Source: a virus. Taken from it: a stretch of 64,000 nt of DNA. Numbering within the stretch: the stretch's first letter is position 1; each line of letters begins with the position of its first letter. The position numbers and the translations under genes were made by a program. The notes under the pieces were generated by a model. The model was not told the DNA's origin and searched no databases. It saw nothing but the letters and a program-made list of their open reading frames with translations. This document shows, piece after piece, positions 1-7,265 of the stretch. The stretch lies in the IMG/VR virus record IMGVR_UViG_3300042517_000805, positions 43,145-107,144 of that record; one strand, given 5' to 3'.

Positions 1-1
1 T

Positions 2-301
2 GTGTTTTTACATGTTTTTGCTCAAACGGCTAATCAAAGAAATAATATAATAGATACTTTATTGCTTCAAAAGGATAATAGCTTTTGGTTATATGATGTT
101 AGTGCAGTCGTAAAAAATAATGCTTATCCATTAAGTCGTAATGGAGATATTAATCCTGGCGGACAGAACTATAATACTCTAGGTTCTAACTTTAAGGATC
201 ATTGGAGTACTATTAAAAATGCTACTCTTAGTGAACTAAATAATCTGAGTGCAAGCTTATACAATGGTATAGTTAGATGGTCAGTAGAGATTTTTCCATA
301 A
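2..301 (+). CDS. C-terminal part of a probable tail terminator/completion protein (5' truncated)
   Basis: The frame is open from the window edge, so the true start probably lies upstream; the GTG at position 2 is simply the first possible codon. The visible 99 residues begin in a strand-like segment (VFAQTANQRNNIIDTLL), run through SFWLYDV, and end in a beta-rich tail, VRWSVEIFP. Known biology: tail terminator and head-tail connector proteins are short alpha/beta proteins encoded just before the tail tube gene, and they often carry a similar 'Q-R-(D/N)-x-(I/L)' segment. Position before three tail-tube paralogs and general shape are the only support. No catalytic motif is visible. A neck or baseplate protein is an alternative. 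Confidence 0.35.
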   Translation: MFLHVFAQTANQRNNIIDTLLLQKDNSFWLYDVSAVVKNNAYPLSRNGDINPGGQNYNTLGSNFKDHWSTIKNATLSELNNLSASLYNGIVRWSVEIFP

Positions 302-334
302 TAGATATTTATTCAGGACAAGATAGGAATTATT

Positions 335-1078
335 ATGATTAATACAAAATGTAAAGAATGTATGTTCTCACATTCTGATGGAGAAAAGAACGACAACCCA
401 ATATGCTCTAAGAATATTATAGAACAAATAAAGGACATTAAAAATATTAAACAAGAAGATGGATTCAATATAATAGAAAATTATGCTTGTAGATATGGTT
501 TTTCCAAGCAAATTTATGAACAGCATAAAGAACAGTGGGATCCGCAGGACTTTGAAAATAGAATGTTGGAAAATAGTAGAATAAGGTATTATCTATTATT
601 AGATTGCTATGATCCTGATCTAGATTTTAATCATATATTACAACAGATACCAAAGCTAAATATGCCTCCTAAGTCTGTATCTTTTATGTTTCGGAGTTTA
701 AACTTTAGGCCCTTTGTTCAAGAACATCAAGATTTTTTATTATCTAACTACAAGAATATTCGCTGGAAGGCTCATAACTTTTTGGAAGAAATGTCTTTAG
801 AAGAAGGTATTGATCATATTTTATCTACGAATGCAAAAAATAATGACACATCAATTTTTTTGGTGTATAATGCTAAAGATTTACAATTTCTGGATCGTGA
901 CGTTAACACTATTAACAAAAATATGATTTTATATCAATCACCAATGATAGCGATTATTGACCGCAATAATACATTATATAGATTAGCTATGTCGTTTGAT
1001 AATTATAAAGTGGCTAAAACTTTGGGTCCAAATTTGATCCCAGTACTGACTCAAGAAAGCAACATAGTATACTATTAG
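335..1078 (+). CDS. Unrecognised phage protein with N-terminal cysteine cluster
   Basis: The 247-residue protein begins 33 bp after the previous stop, behind a weak purine-rich site (TAGGAA). I do not recognise a family. The first 55 residues hold a C-x2-C pair (KCKEC), a third Cys in NPICSKN and a fourth in NYACRYG, a spacing that could bind one zinc. The remainder mixes alpha and beta segments. Hydrophobic strands such as SIFLVYNAKD and MIAIIDRNN recall a nucleotide-sugar (Rossmann or GT-A-like) fold, but no DxD motif in the right context is evident. It sits between the putative terminator and tube genes and is probably co-transcribed with them, so a virion or virion-modifying role is possible. 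Function is unknown. Confidence 0.55.
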   Translation: MINTKCKECMFSHSDGEKNDNPICSKNIIEQIKDIKNIKQEDGFNIIENYACRYGFSKQIYEQHKEQWDPQDFENRMLENSRIRYYLLLDCYDPDLDFNHILQQIPKLNMPPKSVSFMFRSLNFRPFVQEHQDFLLSNYKNIRWKAHNFLEEMSLEEGIDHILSTNAKNNDTSIFLVYNAKDLQFLDRDVNTINKNMILYQSPMIAIIDRNNTLYRLAMSFDNYKVAKTLGPNLIPVLTQESNIVYY

Positions 1079-1136
1079 TATTTCATATTATTTGGTGTAA
1101 AGTTCTAATACACGCACAATACAATGGGAGTTTCAA

Positions 1137-2351
1137 ATGTCTATTAATAACAGAGTTTATTACGCATCACAAGCAGTACAACTAAGACCAGTTAGCCCAG
1201 AAGGAACATCATTTGGTTACTGGTATCATCCATTAGCAGTTCAAAGTGTTGGAATGACAACCAACTTCACTACTGAACAAACTTTCCAATTAGGTACAGT
1301 AGAACTTTACGACAATGTTGAAACTATTCCAGAAGTAGAAGTTACAATCAATAAGGTTATTGATAGCACAGCACCCCTTTATCTGATGTGCATGGGTGGA
1401 AGCGCAGGAATACCAGGAGCACAGAATAAATCACTAGTATCATTATCAAATAATAGAGTTCATTTTCGTTTAGGTATTTATGGTGATGATAAGCAATATA
1501 TTTCAGGTAGTGCAGGAAGTAGCGTATTATGCTCTGGCATGTATCTATCCAGTTTTAACTATACCTTTCCAGTTGACGGTAATGCCACAGAAGAGGTTAC
1601 ATTAGTAGGAAATAGCAAGCTATGGAATACTGGCAATATTCCTGGTGTTCAAAGTGCTAATTTTGCTGCTGGAACAATGTTTGCTCCAAATGCTAATATT
1701 GGAGGAATAACTCCTTCACAGAATAGTGGTATTTTGCGCAGGCAATATCTTAATGTTCAAGGGTCTGTTCTTCCAACTGGTAGCGGCGGAATTAGAACCC
1801 CTAATGGATCAAACGTTCTTCCTCACGTTCAAAATATTACCATTAGTTCTGATCTTGGTCGTGAAAGTATTAATCAGTTAGGTAAGTTTGGACCATATTG
1901 TCGTTATGCTACTTTTCCAATTGAAGTAACAAGCGAATTCGAAATTATTGCCCAAGACGGAGACGGAGTAGATGTCAACGACTTCAAGAACGATGTGTTC
2001 TGTGGAACCTTAAAGAAAAATCTAGTATACAAAACCATTAGTGTTGCTATATGTGATGATAATCATACAAACAATAATAATACTATGATTTTTGATCTTG
2101 GAAGTAAAAACACTCTAACATCTGTTAACTATACTGGTGGAGATACCGGCGGCGGTAATGCTACGGTGTCATATAGCTTTAGAAATTTTAATAATTTCTT
2201 CATAAACGCTAGTGGATCATACAGGTCCGGTATTGCTTTTGCCGATAATGGTGGCGCAGTATCTGCTCAGTCTATAGATCTTGTAAACACTGAAGATTCG
2301 GCACCAGTCTCATATTTAGATTATAATTCTGGAGATAATAATAATGTCTAA
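1137..2351 (+). CDS. Tail tube (major tail) protein paralog 1
   Basis: This is the first of three adjacent paralogs. All start with an (N/K)R(V/I)(F/Y)YxSQ segment and share two strongly conserved blocks: VDGNATEEVTLVG (near residue 146 here) and SVNYTGGDTGGGNA (near residue 329), followed by an aromatic strand. The Gly/Asn/Ser/Thr-rich beta composition, the absence of membrane or catalytic motifs, and the location between a terminator-like gene and the chaperone/tape-measure region indicate a tail-tube subunit that stacks as rings around the tape measure. A GGGAG ribosome site precedes the ATG. The last 8 bp overlap the next gene, so translation is probably coupled. A decoration or sheath role for one of the copies cannot be excluded. 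Confidence 0.7.
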   Translation: MSINNRVYYASQAVQLRPVSPEGTSFGYWYHPLAVQSVGMTTNFTTEQTFQLGTVELYDNVETIPEVEVTINKVIDSTAPLYLMCMGGSAGIPGAQNKSLVSLSNNRVHFRLGIYGDDKQYISGSAGSSVLCSGMYLSSFNYTFPVDGNATEEVTLVGNSKLWNTGNIPGVQSANFAAGTMFAPNANIGGITPSQNSGILRRQYLNVQGSVLPTGSGGIRTPNGSNVLPHVQNITISSDLGRESINQLGKFGPYCRYATFPIEVTSEFEIIAQDGDGVDVNDFKNDVFCGTLKKNLVYKTISVAICDDNHTNNNNTMIFDLGSKNTLTSVNYTGGDTGGGNATVSYSFRNFNNFFINASGSYRSGIAFADNGGAVSAQSIDLVNTEDSAPVSYLDYNSGDNNNV

Positions 2352-3582
2352 TAAAAGAATTTTTTACGCTTCACAAAGCATCAACCTTCAGCCTGTATCA
2401 ACTGGCACTGCTAATCCAATAAATTATAGAAACGCTACTCATTATGTGAAGTATGGTGATGGAGATAGTTGGGTTGTTCCACTAGGTTTACAAAGCGCTG
2501 GTGTTTCAACAACGTTCAATTCTGAGCCAGTATCACAACTCGGTACCCTCCAGATTTATGCTCAAACAGAAACTTCTCCAGAAGTTGAAGTTACTTTATC
2601 AAAGATATTAGATGGCACAGCTCCATTATATTCTATTTGTACAGCTAAAGTTGATCCATCTGATGATACAATATTAAGCTCAATCAATGCTGATCTTACT
2701 CAAGTGGCTACTAACATGGTTAATGTTCGCATAGCAGTAGCTAGCGATACGGGTGCAGCAGCAACCGGAACAGCAAAGCACCACACTCTTTGTGAGAGAA
2801 TGTACCTATCCAGCGTTTCTTTCACATTTCCTGTTGACGGAAATGCCACAGAAGAGGTTACGCTTGTTGGAACAAATAAGTCGTGGGGCTCTTCGGTAAC
2901 ATTACCGGGAGATGATACTGCTACTCCTTATGGAACTGGTACTGATGCTATTGTTCGTAGACAATATATTTCAGTAACAGGAACCGCAACATCTGCTACT
3001 CGTGATGAGTATGACAGAATAGACCAAAGCGATCTGCCAGATAATAGTATTTTACCAGTAAAGTTACCTAGATATAGTATTAATGGAGTTAGTCAGCCCC
3101 GCCTACAGAATATTACAGTTAATGCTAGCTTTAATCGTGAAAATATTAATGAGCTCGGTTTCTTTGGTCCATATTACAAATATACAACTTTCCCTCTTGA
3201 AGTTACCAGTGAGTTTGAAGTTATTGCTGTTAGCGGAGACCTCGTCAATGCTAATGATTTTGAATATCAAGACAACGAGGGGAACGCCGCCTCAGCATTC
3301 GATTGCACAACCAAGTATACCAATTTAGCAAATGAAGAAATCGTTATTAAAGTTTGTGGTATTACAACAAATGATTCTTTATATCTTGATCTTGGTAAAA
3401 AGAACAAGCTAACATCTGTTAACTATACCGGAGGAGATACTGGTGGTGGCAATGCTACGATAACTTATAGTTATCAAACATTTAATAAGTTAAACGTAAT
3501 TCCAGTAGGAACATATGCCGAGTATGTTACCCACGACGGATCAACATCAACAACAGCTACACTGCAAAATTATAATTCATAA
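2344..3582 (+). CDS. Tail tube (major tail) protein paralog 2
   Basis: This 412-residue paralog of both neighbours starts inside the end of paralog 1, with a GGAG site 9 bp upstream of the ATG. The VDGNATEEVTLVG block is near residue 164 and the SVNYTGGDTGGGNA block near residue 358. It differs most from the other two: an extra N-terminal insertion (residues about 20-42) before the conserved GLQSAG segment, an Asp/Arg-rich loop around residues 220-235, and a different C-terminus (SYQTFNKLN rather than SFRN-Y/F-N). This divergence suggests a specialised ring, for example at the tail ends or in a repeating hetero-polymer, rather than a simple redundant copy. The tail-tube assignment rests on paralogy and synteny. 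Confidence 0.68.
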   Translation: MSNKRIFYASQSINLQPVSTGTANPINYRNATHYVKYGDGDSWVVPLGLQSAGVSTTFNSEPVSQLGTLQIYAQTETSPEVEVTLSKILDGTAPLYSICTAKVDPSDDTILSSINADLTQVATNMVNVRIAVASDTGAAATGTAKHHTLCERMYLSSVSFTFPVDGNATEEVTLVGTNKSWGSSVTLPGDDTATPYGTGTDAIVRRQYISVTGTATSATRDEYDRIDQSDLPDNSILPVKLPRYSINGVSQPRLQNITVNASFNRENINELGFFGPYYKYTTFPLEVTSEFEVIAVSGDLVNANDFEYQDNEGNAASAFDCTTKYTNLANEEIVIKVCGITTNDSLYLDLGKKNKLTSVNYTGGDTGGGNATITYSYQTFNKLNVIPVGTYAEYVTHDGSTSTTATLQNYNS

Positions 3583-3599
3583 TTATAGGAGATTTTTAA

Positions 3600-4700
3600 A
3601 TGGCGAATAATAATAGAGTTTTTTACGGTTCGCAGGTAGCTCAACTAATGCCAGCCACTACTGGTAATAACTATACTAGATGGTATCAGCCACTAGGCGT
3701 ACAAAGTGTTGGATTCACTAGCACTTTTGAAACAGAACAAACCTTTCAGCTTGGAGCTATTGATATTTATTCCATTGCTGAGAATGTTCCTAATGTTGAA
3801 GCAACAATTTCCAAAGCTTTAGACGGAACATGTCCATTGTACTTAATGTGTATGGGTGGACAAAGTGGAGTTGCTGGTGCAAATCTAACTTCATTTTCAG
3901 CTACAGAAATGAATAATAAGGGTCTTGGTGCTTTAGCAAATAATACTGTTAATTTTAGACTCGGAATATATAATGATACATCTTCTAATGTTGCTGGAAC
4001 AACTAGTGACTGGGTTCTATGCTCAGGAATGTATTTATCAAGTTTAAGCTTTACTTTTCCTGTTGATGGTAATGCAACTGAAGAAGTAACGTTAGTTGGT
4101 AATAATAAAAGATGGAGTCAGAACGGCGGCATAGGAGGCAACATGACTGCCGTTGCTCCAACAGGCGAATATGCTACAGCCAAGAAACTAGCTCGTCGTC
4201 AATTCATTAATGTGAATGGTTCAGTTATGCCAACCGGTAGTGGTGGTCTCCCAACAGGACTAGCTACTAACATGGAATTGCATTTACAAAATATTAGTAT
4301 CAATGCTGATCTTGGAAGAGATCAAATTCTTGAGCTAGGATCATTTGCTCCGTATCATAGATATGCTACATTCCCAATTGAAGTTACTAGCGAATTTGAA
4401 ATTATCGCAACAGAGGGTGACTACGTTAGTGCTAATGACTTCCTATTCCAAAGCGGATGTTCAGTTCGTTACACCAACATTGGCAACTTCCCTATACAGC
4501 TACAAGTATGTGGCAGTGGTACCTCAGATGCTTTAGGCACTTTAGATATTTACCTTGGTAGTGGTAATCAATTAACATCTGTTAATTATACCGGTGGTGA
4601 CACTGGTGGTGGTAATGCGTCAGTTTCATATAGCTTTAGAAATTATAATGATTTCTATATCAAGGCTGTTCATTCGTATTCTGGTGTTCCATCAGTATAA
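3600..4700 (+). CDS. Tail tube (major tail) protein paralog 3
   Basis: At 366 residues this is the shortest of the three. It has the clearest ribosome site of the set, AGGAG ending 8 bp before the ATG, which is compatible with the highest expression and hence with being the principal tube subunit (an inference). Conserved blocks lie near residues 155 (VDGNATEEVTLVG) and 327 (SVNYTGGDTGGGNA). It is closer to paralog 1 than to paralog 2: both share the WY-x-PL-x-VQSVG stretch and end the conserved region in SYSFRN. No extra domain such as a Big_2-type Ig module is visible. It is followed by a short gap and then the 57-codon gene. Confidence 0.7.
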   Translation: MANNNRVFYGSQVAQLMPATTGNNYTRWYQPLGVQSVGFTSTFETEQTFQLGAIDIYSIAENVPNVEATISKALDGTCPLYLMCMGGQSGVAGANLTSFSATEMNNKGLGALANNTVNFRLGIYNDTSSNVAGTTSDWVLCSGMYLSSLSFTFPVDGNATEEVTLVGNNKRWSQNGGIGGNMTAVAPTGEYATAKKLARRQFINVNGSVMPTGSGGLPTGLATNMELHLQNISINADLGRDQILELGSFAPYHRYATFPIEVTSEFEIIATEGDYVSANDFLFQSGCSVRYTNIGNFPIQLQVCGSGTSDALGTLDIYLGSGNQLTSVNYTGGDTGGGNASVSYSFRNYNDFYIKAVHSYSGVPSV

Positions 4701-4776
4701 AGTTGGTTTACTATAAAAGACGAGTGGTTAATTAATTTATCAATATAGACTTATAGGATTAATAAAGGACATAGGA

Positions 4777-4950
4777 ATGGAAGAATTATTGAGTGTGGTT
4801 GGTCGTTTGTATGTTGATATGCTTCATGCACAGAAGTATATTGAGAGTATGCAAAACCAACTCAAAGATAAAGATACGGAAATTATAGCATTAAAATCAA
4901 AATTAGCAGGTTCGCCAAAAGACAAGGATAAAAATGCTGAAGAGGTATGA
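4777..4950 (+). CDS. Small coiled-coil protein (57 aa)
   Basis: A short reading frame begins with ATG behind AAAGGA and ends in a TGA that overlaps the ATG of the next gene (ATGA), the usual sign of translational coupling. The product starts MEELLSVVGRLYVDMLHAQ and continues as a charged amphipathic helix with heptad-like spacing (YIESMQNQLKDKDTEII), then a Lys/Asp-rich tail. There is no cysteine or membrane segment. It lies between the tube genes and the chaperone-like region. A small helical assembly factor is plausible but unproven. The overlapping start/stop and good ribosome site are the main reasons for calling it a real gene. Confidence 0.65.
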   Translation: MEELLSVVGRLYVDMLHAQKYIESMQNQLKDKDTEIIALKSKLAGSPKDKDKNAEEV

Positions 4951-5957
4951 GTCAGGAACTAGAACAGTTTATATATCGTATTATAAGTGGTAAGTTATTA
5001 TTTAATCATAATAATAAGACATATATTCTTGTTCCTCCTAAGCCCATAGTAAAATATAGGGCTAATTTATTATATGTTTCTATCTTAAATGATGAAAAAT
5101 ACAATGAATGGATAAGAGCAGAAAATTTGGATAGATATATGACCTTTTTAGAAGTTTGGAATAATGAGATGACTAGCTTTGTAGAGAGATCAGAGAAGCA
5201 GATAGAGGACTTGAAAGTATCTCTATTCAATAATAGACTTAATAATAAAATGACAACAAGAACTCGTAATCAACTAGCTAATCTCAGAAGAAAACTATCC
5301 GAACTACAACTAATACGACAAACATACTATGCTCAAACCTTAGAGGGTTATGCTGAAAGCATTAAGTATGAGTATATTATTACCAGTACATTATTCTATA
5401 ATAAGAAAAAAGTATTTGGTAAATTTGGATCATTACAAACATCATATCAAGACTTTACATCAGTAGTATCAGAAATCAACACCCATGCTTTGCAAACACC
5501 AGATTATAGAAGAATTGCAAGATCAGAATTATGGAGATCATTTTGGACAATAGATAAAAACAATATTTTTCCTGGGCCAGTTTCATTGTGGACAGAAGAA
5601 CAACGAACATTAGCCGGATATAGTTCCATGTATGATAGTGTACATGAACATCCAGAAAAGCCCAACGACTCAGTAATTGATGATGACGATATGCTTGATG
5701 GTTGGATGATTAGTCAACGTCGCGCTATGGAGAAGAACAAACTACAAGAATCTATGCTTAAAACTAATTCCAAGCTCGGTAAAGCACAAGAAGTATTTAT
5801 CTTTACAGATAACGAGCAAGGAGTCAAAGAGGTTATGGGTATGAATTCAGAAGAGGCAAATTTAGCTATTGCACAACGATCTAACATACTAAATAAAGGG
5901 CAATCAATAGACCATGCCCGCTTGCCAGACGTTCAAAAAGATTTACTAAATAAATAG
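4947..5957 (+). CDS. Putative tail assembly protein, helical, chaperone region
   Basis: The 336-residue protein is not clearly assignable. It starts with a short beta segment (ISGKLLFNHNNKTYIL), then becomes largely helical and highly charged, with a likely coiled coil across residues 75-125 (QIEDLKVSLF to NLRRKLSELQ). The C-terminal third is acidic and polar with a DDDD run. In tailed phages the genes between the tube and the tape measure usually encode tail assembly chaperones that coat the tape measure before tube polymerisation. Position and helical character fit that role, but no frameshift signal typical of the gpG/GT pair was recognised. Its start overlaps the preceding stop by 4 bp. 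Confidence 0.5.
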   Translation: MSQELEQFIYRIISGKLLFNHNNKTYILVPPKPIVKYRANLLYVSILNDEKYNEWIRAENLDRYMTFLEVWNNEMTSFVERSEKQIEDLKVSLFNNRLNNKMTTRTRNQLANLRRKLSELQLIRQTYYAQTLEGYAESIKYEYIITSTLFYNKKKVFGKFGSLQTSYQDFTSVVSEINTHALQTPDYRRIARSELWRSFWTIDKNNIFPGPVSLWTEEQRTLAGYSSMYDSVHEHPEKPNDSVIDDDDMLDGWMISQRRAMEKNKLQESMLKTNSKLGKAQEVFIFTDNEQGVKEVMGMNSEEANLAIAQRSNILNKGQSIDHARLPDVQKDLLNK

Positions 5958-5967
5958 GATATAAAAT

Positions 5968-6255
5968 ATGACAAATTATCAACAGTTACTCTACGACGTA
6001 GAAACAAAGTTCAAAACAACAATGATTGGCTCATTAGCCAGATTTGAAGAAACATTTGGTCATCTATGGGAAGAAGAAGGACCTGATCAGCAAGAATATT
6101 TGGAATCTTGGGAATATACTCGAAATGCTATTCTTAACAACGGGAACAAGCAAATGAGAGCAGCATTAGATGATTTGTCAGACGCTATATTGGGGTCATA
6201 TAAAACAAAATATACTTACAAGTTCAACAATAGGAATCATGGAGATAAACAATGA
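5968..6255 (+). CDS. Conserved-type small phage protein (95 aa)
   Basis: A 95-residue, Trp-containing helical protein. Its pattern of an FEETFGHLW segment followed by W-(E)-YTR-x-AILNxGNKQMR recalls small conserved phage proteins that I cannot attach to a function. It begins 10 bp after the previous stop with AGGA upstream, and its TGA overlaps the ATG of the following gene by 4 bp. It therefore belongs to the tightly packed block that leads to the tape measure, and participation in tail assembly is an inference from position alone. No signal peptide, membrane segment or metal ligands are visible. Confidence 0.55.
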   Translation: MTNYQQLLYDVETKFKTTMIGSLARFEETFGHLWEEEGPDQQEYLESWEYTRNAILNNGNKQMRAALDDLSDAILGSYKTKYTYKFNNRNHGDKQ

Positions 6256-7154
6256 AGACAAAGACTTTCAAGGCCACTATCGACGGTAAGGAAAGAGAAT
6301 TTTTAGTCAAGACACCATCTTTAACTGATCAGAGAGAAGGTCAAAAGGTTTATAATCAAGCCTTTACTGATGCTATCAAGAGTAAAAGTGTTGTTAGGGC
6401 TAAATTAGATGATTTATTAGAAGATCAAGGACTATGGAATGATGAGAAACAGGCTAAGTTCACATCACTACAAAGAGATCTGCTAGACGGTGAAAAAAGA
6501 CTAGCAAAGGGCGGGTTTAGTTTGAACGAAGCCAAAGACCTTGCTATTAAAATGAAGGGCGTAAGAGATGAAATCAGAGATCTAATCAGTGTTAGAACGT
6601 CTTTAGACAACCATAGTGCCGAAGGTCAAGCAGATAATGCTAGATTTAATTATCTGGTATCCGTATGCGTGGTGTATAGTGATAACAAAGAGCCATATTT
6701 TAGGAATATGGAAGACTATTTAAATCGAGCTACTGAAGAAGTTTCTTTATTAGGTGCTCAAAATTTGGCTAACATGATTTATGGATTGGACAATGATTAT
6801 GAGACTAATTTGCCAGAAAATAAATTTTTGAAAAAGTATAGATTCGTTGATGATAAGCTAAGACTAATTGATAAGAAGGGCAGATTGGTAGATGCTGATG
6901 GCAGACTAATAGACAGCAGTGGCAGATTTATTGATGAAGAAGGCAATTTTGTTGATAAATATGGCAATAAGGTTACTTCAGACGGAGATTATATTGTTGA
7001 AACAAAACCGTTTTTGGACGACAATGGAAATCCAGTTGTTCTAGAGGAAGAGAAAACAGATGCACCAGCAACCACTGAGACACCTCCAACACCTCCTCCT
7101 GCCCAACCATCTCCTACAGAGGCTCAACCCCCAGTTCAGCCAACTAATAGTTAG
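6252..7154 (+). CDS. Putative tail assembly chaperone with seven-residue beta repeats and Pro-rich tail
   Basis: The N-terminus (KTFKATIDGKEREFLVKTPS, then a helical region) has the form of phage tail assembly chaperones: a short strand pair followed by helices. Residues 203-251 are a regular seven-residue repeat, including GRLVDAD, GRLIDSS, GRFIDEE, GNFVDKY and GNKVTSD, which should form a compact beta structure. The last 40 residues are Glu/Pro/Thr-rich (PPTPPPAQPSPTEAQPP). It is the last gene before the tape measure, directly where the T-extended chaperone of lambda-like systems sits. A GGAG site lies 7 bp before the ATG, which overlaps the previous TGA. An intrinsic terminator follows 31 bp after the stop. 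Confidence 0.5.
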   Translation: MKTKTFKATIDGKEREFLVKTPSLTDQREGQKVYNQAFTDAIKSKSVVRAKLDDLLEDQGLWNDEKQAKFTSLQRDLLDGEKRLAKGGFSLNEAKDLAIKMKGVRDEIRDLISVRTSLDNHSAEGQADNARFNYLVSVCVVYSDNKEPYFRNMEDYLNRATEEVSLLGAQNLANMIYGLDNDYETNLPENKFLKKYRFVDDKLRLIDKKGRLVDADGRLIDSSGRFIDEEGNFVDKYGNKVTSDGDYIVETKPFLDDNGNPVVLEEEKTDAPATTETPPTPPPAQPSPTEAQPPVQPTNS

Positions 7155-7184
7155 TGTTTTTTGTTTTATCTTGACTCCTAAAAG

Positions 7185-7226
7185 TATTCCCTGCTCAGAC
7201 ATTGTTTTGGGCCGGGAATATTTTTT
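7185..7226 (+). terminator. Rho-independent terminator before the tape-measure gene
   Basis: TATTCCC (7185-7191) pairs with GGGAATA (7214-7220). Inside a single mismatch, GCTCA pairs with TGGGC (7193-7197 with 7208-7212, one G-T pair), leaving a 10-nt loop. Six T residues follow directly. It separates the tube/chaperone block from the tape measure, which would lower tape-measure dosage relative to tube subunits if leaky. Confidence 0.75.
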
Positions 7227-7265
7227 ATTATTACCAATATCCATCTAACTTAATAATATAATTTT

